Positions 45,765 through 53,999 of a stretch of 64,000 nt of DNA are shown here, in pieces (the stretch's first letter is position 1; each line of letters begins with the position of its first letter). This stretch comes from Saprospiraceae bacterium (GTDB lineage: Bacteria > Bacteroidota > Bacteroidia > Chitinophagales > Saprospiraceae). Made by a program: the position numbers and the translations under genes. The notes below the pieces were generated by a model. That model had not been told where the DNA came from. It saw only the letters and a program-made list of their open reading frames with translations, and searched no databases. The DNA is taken from assembly GCA_016717265.1 (NCBI GenBank), contig JADKFX010000001.1, positions 1,624,501 through 1,688,500 on the forward strand. Reading direction: 5' to 3'.

Positions 45765-45797
45765 TTTGTTTTATTAGATATATAATACATATATTTG
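45765..45797 (+). promoter_or_regulatory. Bacteroidota-type promoter for the 1309-residue secreted protein
   Basis: TTTG, exactly 21 bases, then TATATTTG, the same arrangement as before meaB. The expected start near 45804 leaves a leader of about 200 bases. Confidence 0.6.
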
Positions 45798-46006
45798 CAT
45801 CATATATAAGTATTTATTATATATATACCTACCTGAGTAAGCCATTTTCTGGCCAATTTCCTATATCTGATAATAAGCCTCAAAAAAATTACCTGCTATA
45901 CAGGAATCTGAAGCTCCTGTTATGTTGGTTTCACTGTAATTGATTTTTGTGCAAGCAAGAATTCGAAGCGAGTTTTTGATTGCCGCACACTTAAACCTTG
46001 AAGCTT
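45798..46006 (+). other. Long 5' leader of the large secreted-protein gene
   Basis: Between the promoter and the ATG lies about 200 bases of transcribed leader. It includes a small stem, CAGGA with TCCTG around 45900-45920, but no riboswitch class I recognise. The first 40 bases are nearly all A/T. Confidence 0.35.
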
Positions 46007-49000
46007 ATGCAACCGATAACTGTGAATGGTTTCGGAGTAAGAAAACTACGCCCTTCGGGGTACTTCTTATCCTATGGATCCTTTTGGGTCATCCTCTTTA
46101 TTCATTATTTCCTCATCGGAAATGTTGAACTTTCTGCACAATGCCAATTGGCATGTCGGGGAAAAGTCAATGTTTCATTAGGTGATTATTGCCAAGCTGA
46201 AGTTACTCCACAAATGTTGTTGACAAGCAGTGCAAATGATTGCCCAAATGCGCGATTTCGGGTAGATGTTATTGGTTATAATAATAAACCAATTCCTACA
46301 AGTCCATTTGTTACCGGAGATTATATTAAAAAGGAATTAATTGCAATGGTTTTTGATTCCGTAAGTAAGAATTCTTGCTGGAGTAAAATTTACATTGAAG
46401 ATAAATATGGACCTGTAATAGTATGTCATCGGGATACTGTCTATTGTAATGATACGATGGCATTTGCTACACCACAGTATTATGACAATTGCGATCCTAA
46501 TCCAACAATCAGTTTAATTGAAGAAAAAATTGAACCTTTCGATTGTGATCCAAATTATATCAAGAAAATTACCAGACTTTGGCAAGGCCGAGATAATTTA
46601 GGGAATCTCGGAAAAATTTGTTCTACTATGTTTTGGTTAAAACGAATTCCAATTGATTCTGTGGATTATCCAAAAAACTTTACCAAAGCAACAAATTGCA
46701 TTTTAGAATGCAACGGTGTTTATCAAACAGATGCAAATGGTCATCCACATCCAAATGTTACTGGTGTGCCAAATGTAAATGGTTTGTCTTTATGGCCATC
46801 CTATTTATTTTATTGCAATTTGTCTACGAACTATGAAGATCAGGTAATCGTGGATTTGCCTTGTAAAAAGAAAATATTGCGGTTATGGAAAGTTGTTGAA
46901 TGGTGGTGTGGAACTGCAAACATTCGCACACATCCTCAAACCATTGAAATATTGGATACGAAACCACCTATATTACATTGTCCATATGACTTTACAGTCA
47001 CAACAGCCGGAGGGTATACTTGTGAAGCAGTTGTTTGGATGCCTGAAATTTTTGTACATGATAGTTGTCAGGATACAGTGCATGTAGATATTATTTATCC
47101 AGGTGGTATTTTAAAAAACCATAATGGTGGTGATATAAAATTATTGCCAGGTGTTAATCGAGTGGTATATGTAGCTTCTGATGGTTGTTACAATGAAGAT
47201 AGTTGCATCGTATATGTTACGGTTTTAGACAAAACACCACCCGTTGCAGTATGTCAACAAAATACGGTTGTTAGTTTAACACGAGATGATGTTGTGCATG
47301 TTTATGCAGAAGTTTTTGATGATGGTTCATATGATGATTGCCATATTGATAGTTTTAAAGTAAGACGCATGGATAATGGTGACGCATGTAATTTCCGCGA
47401 TACTTTTTTTAGACCATTCGTTGAATTTTGCTGTGCAGATGCAGGCAAAGAAGTAATGGTAATCTTTAGAGTATATGATAAAGCTGGCAATTTTAATGAC
47501 TGTATGGTGCGGGTTGAAATTCAAGACAAAACACCACCCGTAATTAAATGTCCTCACGATGTAAGAATCCCTTGTTCGAAACATAATGATACTATAAATT
47601 TAAAGAAATATGGGGAGCCTTATTATTCTGATAATTGTATCGTTGATATGCATGAATATGTTGATTCTTTTTTGAATCAATGTGGATTAGGATATATCGA
47701 GCGGGTATTTGTAATTAAAGACAATATGAATCGGTATGATACCTGTCGACAAAGAATTACAATATTTGATGAAGATCCATTTGATGGAAACGATATCATT
47801 TGGCCGTATGATTATCATGTAAATTCATGTGGAGCAGATCTAGATCCAAAAAATCTTCCCGATACCTTTGGGTATCCTATAATTTTGGATAATGATTGTT
47901 CATTAATTGGAATAAGTTATGAAGATCATCAATTTAATTATGTACAAGATACCGCAGTTTGTTTTAAAGTATTAAGAAAATGGAAAGTGATCGATTGGTG
48001 TCAATGTTATTACGATACGCAAGCTGGTCAAACCGTTTGTCCGAGTTGGCATCACGAGCAAATTATTAAAGTGAGCAATAAACTTCCTCCAAAAATTACA
48101 GATGATTGTGACACCGTAAGAGTGTGCATCTCGAATCAGGAATGTTTAAAAGAACGCGTCACTTTATCACATGAAGCAAATGATGATTGTACACCAGACG
48201 ATAAGTTGTTTAGTTCATTTAAAATTGACTTATACAATAATGGTTTATTTGATAGCACGTATGCTATCATTGGAAATAAAATAACCTTCGATGGTGAGTT
48301 GCCAATTGGGGAGCATAGGTTTTTATGGATCTTTGATGACCAATGTGGAAATCGAGAAATTTGTACTCAAATTGTTCAAGTTGTAAACTGCAAAATTCCA
48401 ACAGCCTATTGTCATATCGGAATCAATATCAATATTATGGGTGTTGATACGAATGGTGATGGTATTTTAGAAGGGATGATCGATGTTTGGGCTAAAGATG
48501 TAGACAAAGGGAGTTACCAGTTTTGTGGAAATCCAATTACCTTATCTTTTTCAAGAGATACTAACATTAAATCTATCCGATACACCTGTGATAGTTTAGG
48601 AATGCGGAAAGTTAATTTATGGGTGACTGATCAAGTTACTGGTTTGCAAGATTTTTGTATAACTACAGTTACAATACAAGATAATAATAAAGTTTGTAAG
48701 GGTACCACGACTTTGACTGCAAATGTTGGTGGTCAGCTATTAACTCCATTTGATCAGAAAGTTCAGGAAGTAACCATTAAATTGGATGGGCCTCAAGGTA
48801 TTTTATACAAAGAGTTTAATGGTAATTATCAATTTGATAATTTGAAAATAGGAAATGATTACAAAGTAACCGCTGTAGTCGATAAAAATTATTTAGATGG
48901 AGTCAGTACCATGGATATTGTCAGAATACAACGACATATTTTAGGAGTCGAAGCATTTCCATCTCCATGGCATTTATTAGCAGCAGATGTTACGGGTGAT

Positions 49001-49936
49001 AAGCGTGTAACTGCTGCAGATATTTCTGCTTTGCGAAAGTTAATTCTTGGTGTAGATAGTAAATACAAGAATAATCTTTCCTGGATGTTTTTGGAATCTA
49101 ATTATCAGTTTCCAGATGTAAATGATCCTTGGTCTGAGCCATTGCCAATTGAATATAGTATTTTAGGTCTTCCGGGTCCAATGATGTATATGGATTTTAT
49201 TGGAATCAAAGTCGGGGATGTTAGTCAAACCACTTGGAGTGGGTTACATAAAAGTGAAACCAGAAATGGGAATCGATGGGAACTTGCATTTGGGGAACCA
49301 GTAAAAGATCATCTTATCCCGGTTTATGCTGCATCCGATCAGTTGCTTAGTGGCTTGCAATTCACTTTAAAGTTTAATGCAAATAAATTAAATGTTACAG
49401 GGATAAAATCGGGTGTTCTAAGTATTAGTGAATCTAATTTAGGATGGAGTTTTGTTGATAAAGGCTATGTTTTAGTTTCCTGGAATCCAGAAAAAGACCA
49501 ATTGATTCAAAAAGGAGAAATTTTATTTTATGTAGAAACAGACCAGGTAATCTTACAAGGAATTGAAAATGAAATGGATTTGAATTCTGCTGTTTTAAAT
49601 GCAGAAGCTTATAATGAAAATGATGAAATTGTTGAAATATCCGTACGTAAAGATGAAAATATATTACAAGCAGATGTTGTTTTTGGTGAACCAGTTCCAA
49701 ACCCATTTTCACAATCAACAAGTTTGCGGTTTTTCCTAAAAGAAAGATCCGATGTACAATATACAATTTCTGATTTGAATGGAAAATTGATATATCAAAA
49801 AAGAGAAAGCTACCAAGAAGGACAAAATACATTAATTATTAAACAAGATGTATTTGTCGGACCTGGAGTTTATTTGCTGAAGATGGAAGCAGGAGAATAC
49901 ACCAAGAGTATGAAACTCGTGATGATTGTAAATTAG
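46007..49936 (+). CDS. Large secreted protein with HYR-like, dockerin-like and cohesin-like regions, T9SS type A
   Basis: A 1309-residue exported protein. The signal peptide ends LIGNVELSAQ. Residues 50-920 are Cys-rich with repeated KTPPVxxCP and DKTPP starts typical of HYR-like immunoglobulin-fold modules. Around 965-1018 is a dockerin-like segment with two Ca-binding-like repeats (STMDIVRIQRHILGV and DVTGDKRVTAADISALRKL). About 1088-1211 looks like a cohesin-type beta domain (LLSGLQFTLKFNANKLNV). The last 85 residues are a type A sorting domain with VPNPFSQSTSLRF and ISDLNGKLIY. An in-frame TTG three codons upstream is less likely. It probably acts at the cell surface as an adhesin. Confidence 0.8.
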   Translation: MQPITVNGFGVRKLRPSGYFLSYGSFWVILFIHYFLIGNVELSAQCQLACRGKVNVSLGDYCQAEVTPQMLLTSSANDCPNARFRVDVIGYNNKPIPTSPFVTGDYIKKELIAMVFDSVSKNSCWSKIYIEDKYGPVIVCHRDTVYCNDTMAFATPQYYDNCDPNPTISLIEEKIEPFDCDPNYIKKITRLWQGRDNLGNLGKICSTMFWLKRIPIDSVDYPKNFTKATNCILECNGVYQTDANGHPHPNVTGVPNVNGLSLWPSYLFYCNLSTNYEDQVIVDLPCKKKILRLWKVVEWWCGTANIRTHPQTIEILDTKPPILHCPYDFTVTTAGGYTCEAVVWMPEIFVHDSCQDTVHVDIIYPGGILKNHNGGDIKLLPGVNRVVYVASDGCYNEDSCIVYVTVLDKTPPVAVCQQNTVVSLTRDDVVHVYAEVFDDGSYDDCHIDSFKVRRMDNGDACNFRDTFFRPFVEFCCADAGKEVMVIFRVYDKAGNFNDCMVRVEIQDKTPPVIKCPHDVRIPCSKHNDTINLKKYGEPYYSDNCIVDMHEYVDSFLNQCGLGYIERVFVIKDNMNRYDTCRQRITIFDEDPFDGNDIIWPYDYHVNSCGADLDPKNLPDTFGYPIILDNDCSLIGISYEDHQFNYVQDTAVCFKVLRKWKVIDWCQCYYDTQAGQTVCPSWHHEQIIKVSNKLPPKITDDCDTVRVCISNQECLKERVTLSHEANDDCTPDDKLFSSFKIDLYNNGLFDSTYAIIGNKITFDGELPIGEHRFLWIFDDQCGNREICTQIVQVVNCKIPTAYCHIGININIMGVDTNGDGILEGMIDVWAKDVDKGSYQFCGNPITLSFSRDTNIKSIRYTCDSLGMRKVNLWVTDQVTGLQDFCITTVTIQDNNKVCKGTTTLTANVGGQLLTPFDQKVQEVTIKLDGPQGILYKEFNGNYQFDNLKIGNDYKVTAVVDKNYLDGVSTMDIVRIQRHILGVEAFPSPWHLLAADVTGDKRVTAADISALRKLILGVDSKYKNNLSWMFLESNYQFPDVNDPWSEPLPIEYSILGLPGPMMYMDFIGIKVGDVSQTTWSGLHKSETRNGNRWELAFGEPVKDHLIPVYAASDQLLSGLQFTLKFNANKLNVTGIKSGVLSISESNLGWSFVDKGYVLVSWNPEKDQLIQKGEILFYVETDQVILQGIENEMDLNSAVLNAEAYNENDEIVEISVRKDENILQADVVFGEPVPNPFSQSTSLRFFLKERSDVQYTISDLNGKLIYQKRESYQEGQNTLIIKQDVFVGPGVYLLKMEAGEYTKSMKLVMIVN

Positions 49937-49966
49937 CGCTTCAGGTTTAATTATCATATTACAGTG

Positions 49967-49999
49967 ACCCTTCCTGCATCAAGGCTGGAAGGGTTTTTT
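49967..49999 (+). terminator. Intrinsic terminator after the large secreted-protein gene
   Basis: An 8-base stem, ACCCTTCC with GGAAGGGT, encloses a 12-base loop and continues into a run of T residues. Confidence 0.75.
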
Positions 50000-50083
50000 A
50001 TTTATTAAAATTCAGAAAGCTTCAATTCAATTGAATGTTAGCAGTTTACTTTTGGATGCTTATCTTTGTAAAAAATATGTAAT

Positions 50084-50446
50084 ATGAGTTTTCAGATTAA
50101 TGGAAAATTGGTTAAGAAAATGGAAATTGAAAGTAAAACAGCCAGCTTTCAAGCTAGAGAGTTCGTTATTGTAACGCAAGAGCAGTATCCTCAATATATT
50201 AAGTTTCAATTGGTACAAGACCGATGTGGTGCGATTGACCGGTATAATGAAAATGATGAAGTCACGGTTCATTTTGATTTAAGAGGGCGGGAATGGCAGG
50301 GTAAATATTTTACCAATTTAAATGCCTGGAAAGTTGAGGCAAATCAAGCTAGTGGAGCATTAGCAGGACAAGAACTTGTTGCAGATAAGGATAGTCCAGA
50401 TCCTTTTGAATCGGCATCAGAATCCTTCGATGATTTACCTTTTTAA
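50084..50446 (+). CDS. DUF3127 OB-fold protein with SSB-like acidic tail
   Basis: A 120-residue protein of the DUF3127 family, an OB-fold resembling single-stranded DNA-binding proteins. The core has INGKLVKKMEIESKTASFQA, IKFQLVQDRCGAID and VTVHFDLRGREWQGKYFTN. A flexible linker of about 25 residues leads to a C terminus ending DDLPF, very similar to the DDxPF tip of SSB that recruits repair and replication proteins. It may coat DNA or RNA or compete for SSB partners. Its stop overlaps the ATG of the next gene by one base. TATCTTTG just upstream at 50061-50068 fits a -7 element but leaves a very short leader. Confidence 0.78.
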   Translation: MSFQINGKLVKKMEIESKTASFQAREFVIVTQEQYPQYIKFQLVQDRCGAIDRYNENDEVTVHFDLRGREWQGKYFTNLNAWKVEANQASGALAGQELVADKDSPDPFESASESFDDLPF

Positions 50447-50979
50447 TGAAATTCGCAGCTTTACTTTTAGTATTTTTTACACACTCAGTTTGCGCTCAGG
50501 AAATCAGTTATTTGCGTAGTTTATACGCGGATGATTTTAGGGAGTGGCTATTTTTTGACGCTCGTGAAAATGAAATTGGAACGTTAAGAGCCAGATGGCA
50601 ATTAAGCACAGATTATTCGCAGTGGGATGTTCGCATAGGGGAATACTCAGGTGCCATTTTATTAAGATGGAATGATCGTCCAAATGAGTGGGAAATACGC
50701 ATTCACAATGATTTTCTTACCGCCGCTCCGACATGGCCCGGCCACTTAGATTCTTGGAGAATAACTGATCATTCCAAAACCTATTATTTCAACCTGCAAA
50801 GAGATCCTGAAGGTATCCAATGGGTTCTCGAACAAGAAAAAGAAGCAGTTTGTTTTATCTATAATGAATATTTAAATGACACCCGAGATTGGGCAATAGA
50901 ATACCAGAATAAAGAAGTCAATCTAAATTTAATAATAGCTGCATTCTTTTTAACTAGTTATTATTCAACTCCAAAATAA
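50446..50979 (+). CDS. Hypothetical exported protein, overlapping the DUF3127 gene
   Basis: A 177-residue protein with a signal peptide (FAALLLVFFTHSVCAQ). The mature part is rich in Trp, Arg, Asp and Tyr in strand-like stretches: DFREWLFFDARENEIGTLRAR, YSQWDVRIGEYSGAILLRW, and PNEWEIRIHNDF. I recognise no family; the pattern suggests a compact beta-sheet exported protein. The TAATG stop-start overlap with the DUF3127 gene indicates coupled translation. It ends 16 bases from the convergent proS gene. Confidence 0.55.
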   Translation: MKFAALLLVFFTHSVCAQEISYLRSLYADDFREWLFFDARENEIGTLRARWQLSTDYSQWDVRIGEYSGAILLRWNDRPNEWEIRIHNDFLTAAPTWPGHLDSWRITDHSKTYYFNLQRDPEGIQWVLEQEKEAVCFIYNEYLNDTRDWAIEYQNKEVNLNLIIAAFFLTSYYSTPK

Positions 50980-50995
50980 TTTTTGATTTATAGTA

Positions 50996-52465
50996 TCAAT
51001 AAGCCTTTGCAAAAAGCACTCTTCTATTGGAAGGTTTTCCGGAGTATATGCAAGTGCCATTTTCTATAATAGAATCTATGGGTATGCAACGAATAGTAGC
51101 CTTGGTTAATTCCTTAATTTTATCTTCAGTTTCATTTGTACCATCCCAATGTGCATATACAAATCCTGGTTTTTCTTCCATGATTTTTATAAATTCATCC
51201 CAGCTATTGACAATGTGTGTATTTAAATCTCTGAATGATTTAGCCCTTTCAAATAAATTAATTTGGATTTCTTCTAATAAGTTGACAATGTGATTTACTG
51301 CATTTGCAAGTAGGACAGATTCTTTTTCCTTGGTATCTCTTCGAACGATTTCTACAACCCCATTTTCTAAATCTCTGGCACCAATTCCAATTCTTATTGG
51401 AACCCCTTTTAATTCATGTTCAGCGAATTTAAATCCAGGTCTATTTTTGTCATCTTTATCAAAATTACATCTAATATTTTTCAATTTTAGTTCGAGCATT
51501 AATTTTTCGGCAACTTCTTGGATTTCTGGTCCAGGTTTTGGTATTGGGACGATTACCACTTGGATTGGCGCTAATTTGGGCGGCAAAATAAGTCCATCAT
51601 CATCAGAATGTGTCATGACTATGGCTCCTATTAAACGCGTGCTTACACCCCAGGAAGTTGCCCAAACAAATTCTTCTTTATTCTGATCCGTTAAATATTT
51701 TACTTCAAATGCTTTCGCAAAATTTTGACCTAAAAAATGGGAGGTTCCAGCTTGTAAAGCCTTTCCGTCTTGCATCATCGCTTCAATGGTATACGTTTCA
51801 TCTGCACCTGCAAATCGTTCATTTGGAGTTTTTACTCCTTTAATTACAGGAATAGCCATAAAATCTTCAGCAAACCGGGTATACACTTCATGCATTTGTT
51901 CTGCCTCCAGAATTGCTTCCTGGGAAGTAGCATGTGCCGTATGTCCTTCCTGCCATAAAAACTCCGTAGTTCTTAAAAAAGGACGCGTTCTCATTTCCCA
52001 TCGAACAACATTGGCCCACTGATTAATTAATAAAGGCAAATCCCGGTAGGATTTTATCCAATCCCGATAGGTATTCCAAATTATGGCTTCTGAAGTTGGT
52101 CTAACAATTAATTCTTCTTCCAGTTTAGCTTCTGGATCCACCATTAGTTTCCCTGGTTTAGTCGGGTCGTTTTTTAATCGATAATGGGTCACTACAGCAC
52201 ATTCCTTTGCAAAACCTTCCGCATTTTTTTCTTCAGCTTCAAAAAGGCTTTTGGGTACAAATAATGGAAAATAAGCATTGACATGGCCAGTTTCTTTAAA
52301 CATTCTGTCTAGTATTTCTTTCATATTTTCCCAAAGTGCATAGCCATGTGGTTTGATTACCATACAACCTCTTACAGCACTTTGATCTGCTAATCCAGAT
52401 TTATACACGAGATCCATATACCATTGGGAATAGTCTACACTTCTTGAAGTAATCTCCTTTGCCAT
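50996..52465 (-). CDS. proS: Prolyl-tRNA synthetase, ProS type 3
   Basis: A 489-residue class II aminoacyl-tRNA synthetase of the shorter, eukaryote/archaeon-like type without the bacterial editing insertion, as is usual in Bacteroidota. Class II motifs are seen in RPTSEAIIWNTYRDWIKSYRDLP, VVRWEMRTRPFLRTTEFLWQEGH and the ATSWGVSTRLIGAIVM region. A C-terminal anticodon-binding domain (VVIVPIPK...GVPIRIGIGARDL) follows, and the zinc-binding-like tail ends in SGKPSNRRVLFAKAY. It charges tRNA-Pro in the cytoplasm. The ATG start lies about 190 bases from the divergent gene, with no other gene between. Confidence 0.95.
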   Translation of the reverse strand: MAKEITSRSVDYSQWYMDLVYKSGLADQSAVRGCMVIKPHGYALWENMKEILDRMFKETGHVNAYFPLFVPKSLFEAEEKNAEGFAKECAVVTHYRLKNDPTKPGKLMVDPEAKLEEELIVRPTSEAIIWNTYRDWIKSYRDLPLLINQWANVVRWEMRTRPFLRTTEFLWQEGHTAHATSQEAILEAEQMHEVYTRFAEDFMAIPVIKGVKTPNERFAGADETYTIEAMMQDGKALQAGTSHFLGQNFAKAFEVKYLTDQNKEEFVWATSWGVSTRLIGAIVMTHSDDDGLILPPKLAPIQVVIVPIPKPGPEIQEVAEKLMLELKLKNIRCNFDKDDKNRPGFKFAEHELKGVPIRIGIGARDLENGVVEIVRRDTKEKESVLLANAVNHIVNLLEEIQINLFERAKSFRDLNTHIVNSWDEFIKIMEEKPGFVYAHWDGTNETEDKIKELTKATIRCIPIDSIIENGTCIYSGKPSNRRVLFAKAY

Positions 52466-52651
52466 GATAATTATCTATTGATTTTAAACTATTTCAGTGA
52501 ATTAAGGGTCTATATTAGTAAGATTCTGCTTGTTAAAAAAGTTTAACCAAATTCTGGAGAAATATTAAATGGATTTTAACTAAGTCGGGACACAAAAGTA
52601 ATAAATTGCATTCGTTATAGTATGAGTTTAGTATAGCTAGAAAATAAAACC

Positions 52652-53920
52652 ATGAAAAATACATCAAACACCTTGTACATTGCTATTTTCCTTGCATTTA
52701 TTTCGCAAGGTATAAAAGCTCAATTTGATGACGTGTATTACGATCCAGATAAAGATCGTCCAGTGGAACGTATCAAAGAAGATTACAAACAAACAACCAC
52801 TCCTTTAAATGAAGATTCGTATTCTGAAACCTATGATAATTCATCAGAATATGATAATCAATATAGTGAATGGGAGGAACAAGATTATTATTATACTTCA
52901 AAAATTAAACGATTTCATCGCCCTTTCAGAGGATTCGATTATTATGACCCATGTTATGTAGACTCTTATTTTTATGATCCTTTTGACTTTAATCCATGGT
53001 ATTATGATCGGGATATTTATGTCTCTGGATGGGGCTATACCGATTATTCAAGATGGAGACATTGGGGACATCAATCTCATTATTATAATCCTTATTGGGC
53101 TCAACGGGATTGGTGTTCTGGTTGGTCTTCCTTTCCTGTAAGTTATTCCTATTATTATTGGCCAAATAACTGTTATTCTGGGTATTCAAATTATGGATAT
53201 TGGGGCGGTGGTTATTATGCGCATCATAATAATAATACCTGGAATGGAAATAATGGCGAAACAAATGGCAATCATACGAACGGAAGTTATTTTGGAAGTC
53301 GTCGTTTTGGAATTACAAATTCTTCTAATAGAGGTCCTGTTCGAGTCGTTAACCCATCTCCAAGAGTAATTACAGAAGCTCCTGGTACATCTGTAAAACC
53401 AGGTCACGAAAGAGGTACAGGCAGAGTTATCAGAAGTTCTGATGGAGATGTTTTGAAACCAGGGGATCCAGTATTTAGACCTGAGCGAAACAATAATCCA
53501 AGAAAGGAAAATAATAATGTTCAGCCAAACAATCCGGGAAGAGAAACGGGACGGGAAAGATACCAGCCTAGAGAAGTACCTGGCGAACTTGTAAATCCAA
53601 AGTCTGTAGAACCACAAACGCGTAAAAATTACAGAATAGAATCGAAAGAAAATCCAGAAAATGAAGGTTCAGAATTTAAACCAAAAAGATATCTTCGCGA
53701 AGAAAGTCCATCTGATTCAAGACCTCGTTTTGATGCCCCGAAAGAAAGACCACAAGAAAGAAATTCTGCACCTCGTCAAGAAAGAATGGAACCCCGTTCA
53801 ATGCCTAAAACTTCCCCAAGTTCGAGACCAAAAACGGATAGTCCAAGTCCCAGATCGAATAATTCGAGTTCAGGAAATACAAACAAGGAATCTTCTGGCG
53901 GTCGAAAATCACCAAGATAA
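52652..53920 (+). CDS. Exported low-complexity protein: Tyr/Trp/Asn-rich middle and Arg/Pro-rich tail
   Basis: A 422-residue exported protein with a signal peptide (TLYIAIFLAFISQGIKAQ). Residues 25-70 are acidic; about 80-200 are very rich in Tyr, Trp, Asp, His and Gly (for example FDYYDPCYVDSYFYDPFDF); about 200-220 are Asn/Gly-rich; from about 230 on the sequence is disordered, basic and rich in Arg, Pro, Ser and Asn. I know no function; similar Bacteroidota proteins are annotated as hypothetical. It is predicted to be outer-membrane-associated or extracellular. A terminator follows it. Confidence 0.6.
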   Translation: MKNTSNTLYIAIFLAFISQGIKAQFDDVYYDPDKDRPVERIKEDYKQTTTPLNEDSYSETYDNSSEYDNQYSEWEEQDYYYTSKIKRFHRPFRGFDYYDPCYVDSYFYDPFDFNPWYYDRDIYVSGWGYTDYSRWRHWGHQSHYYNPYWAQRDWCSGWSSFPVSYSYYYWPNNCYSGYSNYGYWGGGYYAHHNNNTWNGNNGETNGNHTNGSYFGSRRFGITNSSNRGPVRVVNPSPRVITEAPGTSVKPGHERGTGRVIRSSDGDVLKPGDPVFRPERNNNPRKENNNVQPNNPGRETGRERYQPREVPGELVNPKSVEPQTRKNYRIESKENPENEGSEFKPKRYLREESPSDSRPRFDAPKERPQERNSAPRQERMEPRSMPKTSPSSRPKTDSPSPRSNNSSSGNTNKESSGGRKSPR

Positions 53921-53940
53921 TTTTGCTCTAAATAAGCTAA

Positions 53941-53980
53941 CTCAAGGCAGATTATAATTTAGAAATCTGCCGAGCTTTTT
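53941..53980 (+). terminator. Intrinsic terminator after the low-complexity gene
   Basis: CTC and GGCAGATT pair with AATCTGCC and GAG around a 10-base loop (two-base bulge in the left arm), and a run of five T residues follows. Confidence 0.75.
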
Positions 53981-53999
53981 ATAAAATTAAAATGATCCC

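Noticed and set aside
46893..47087. Plus-strand frame inside the large secreted-protein gene
   Set aside because: It is in another frame of a gene with clear domains and has no coding character of its own.
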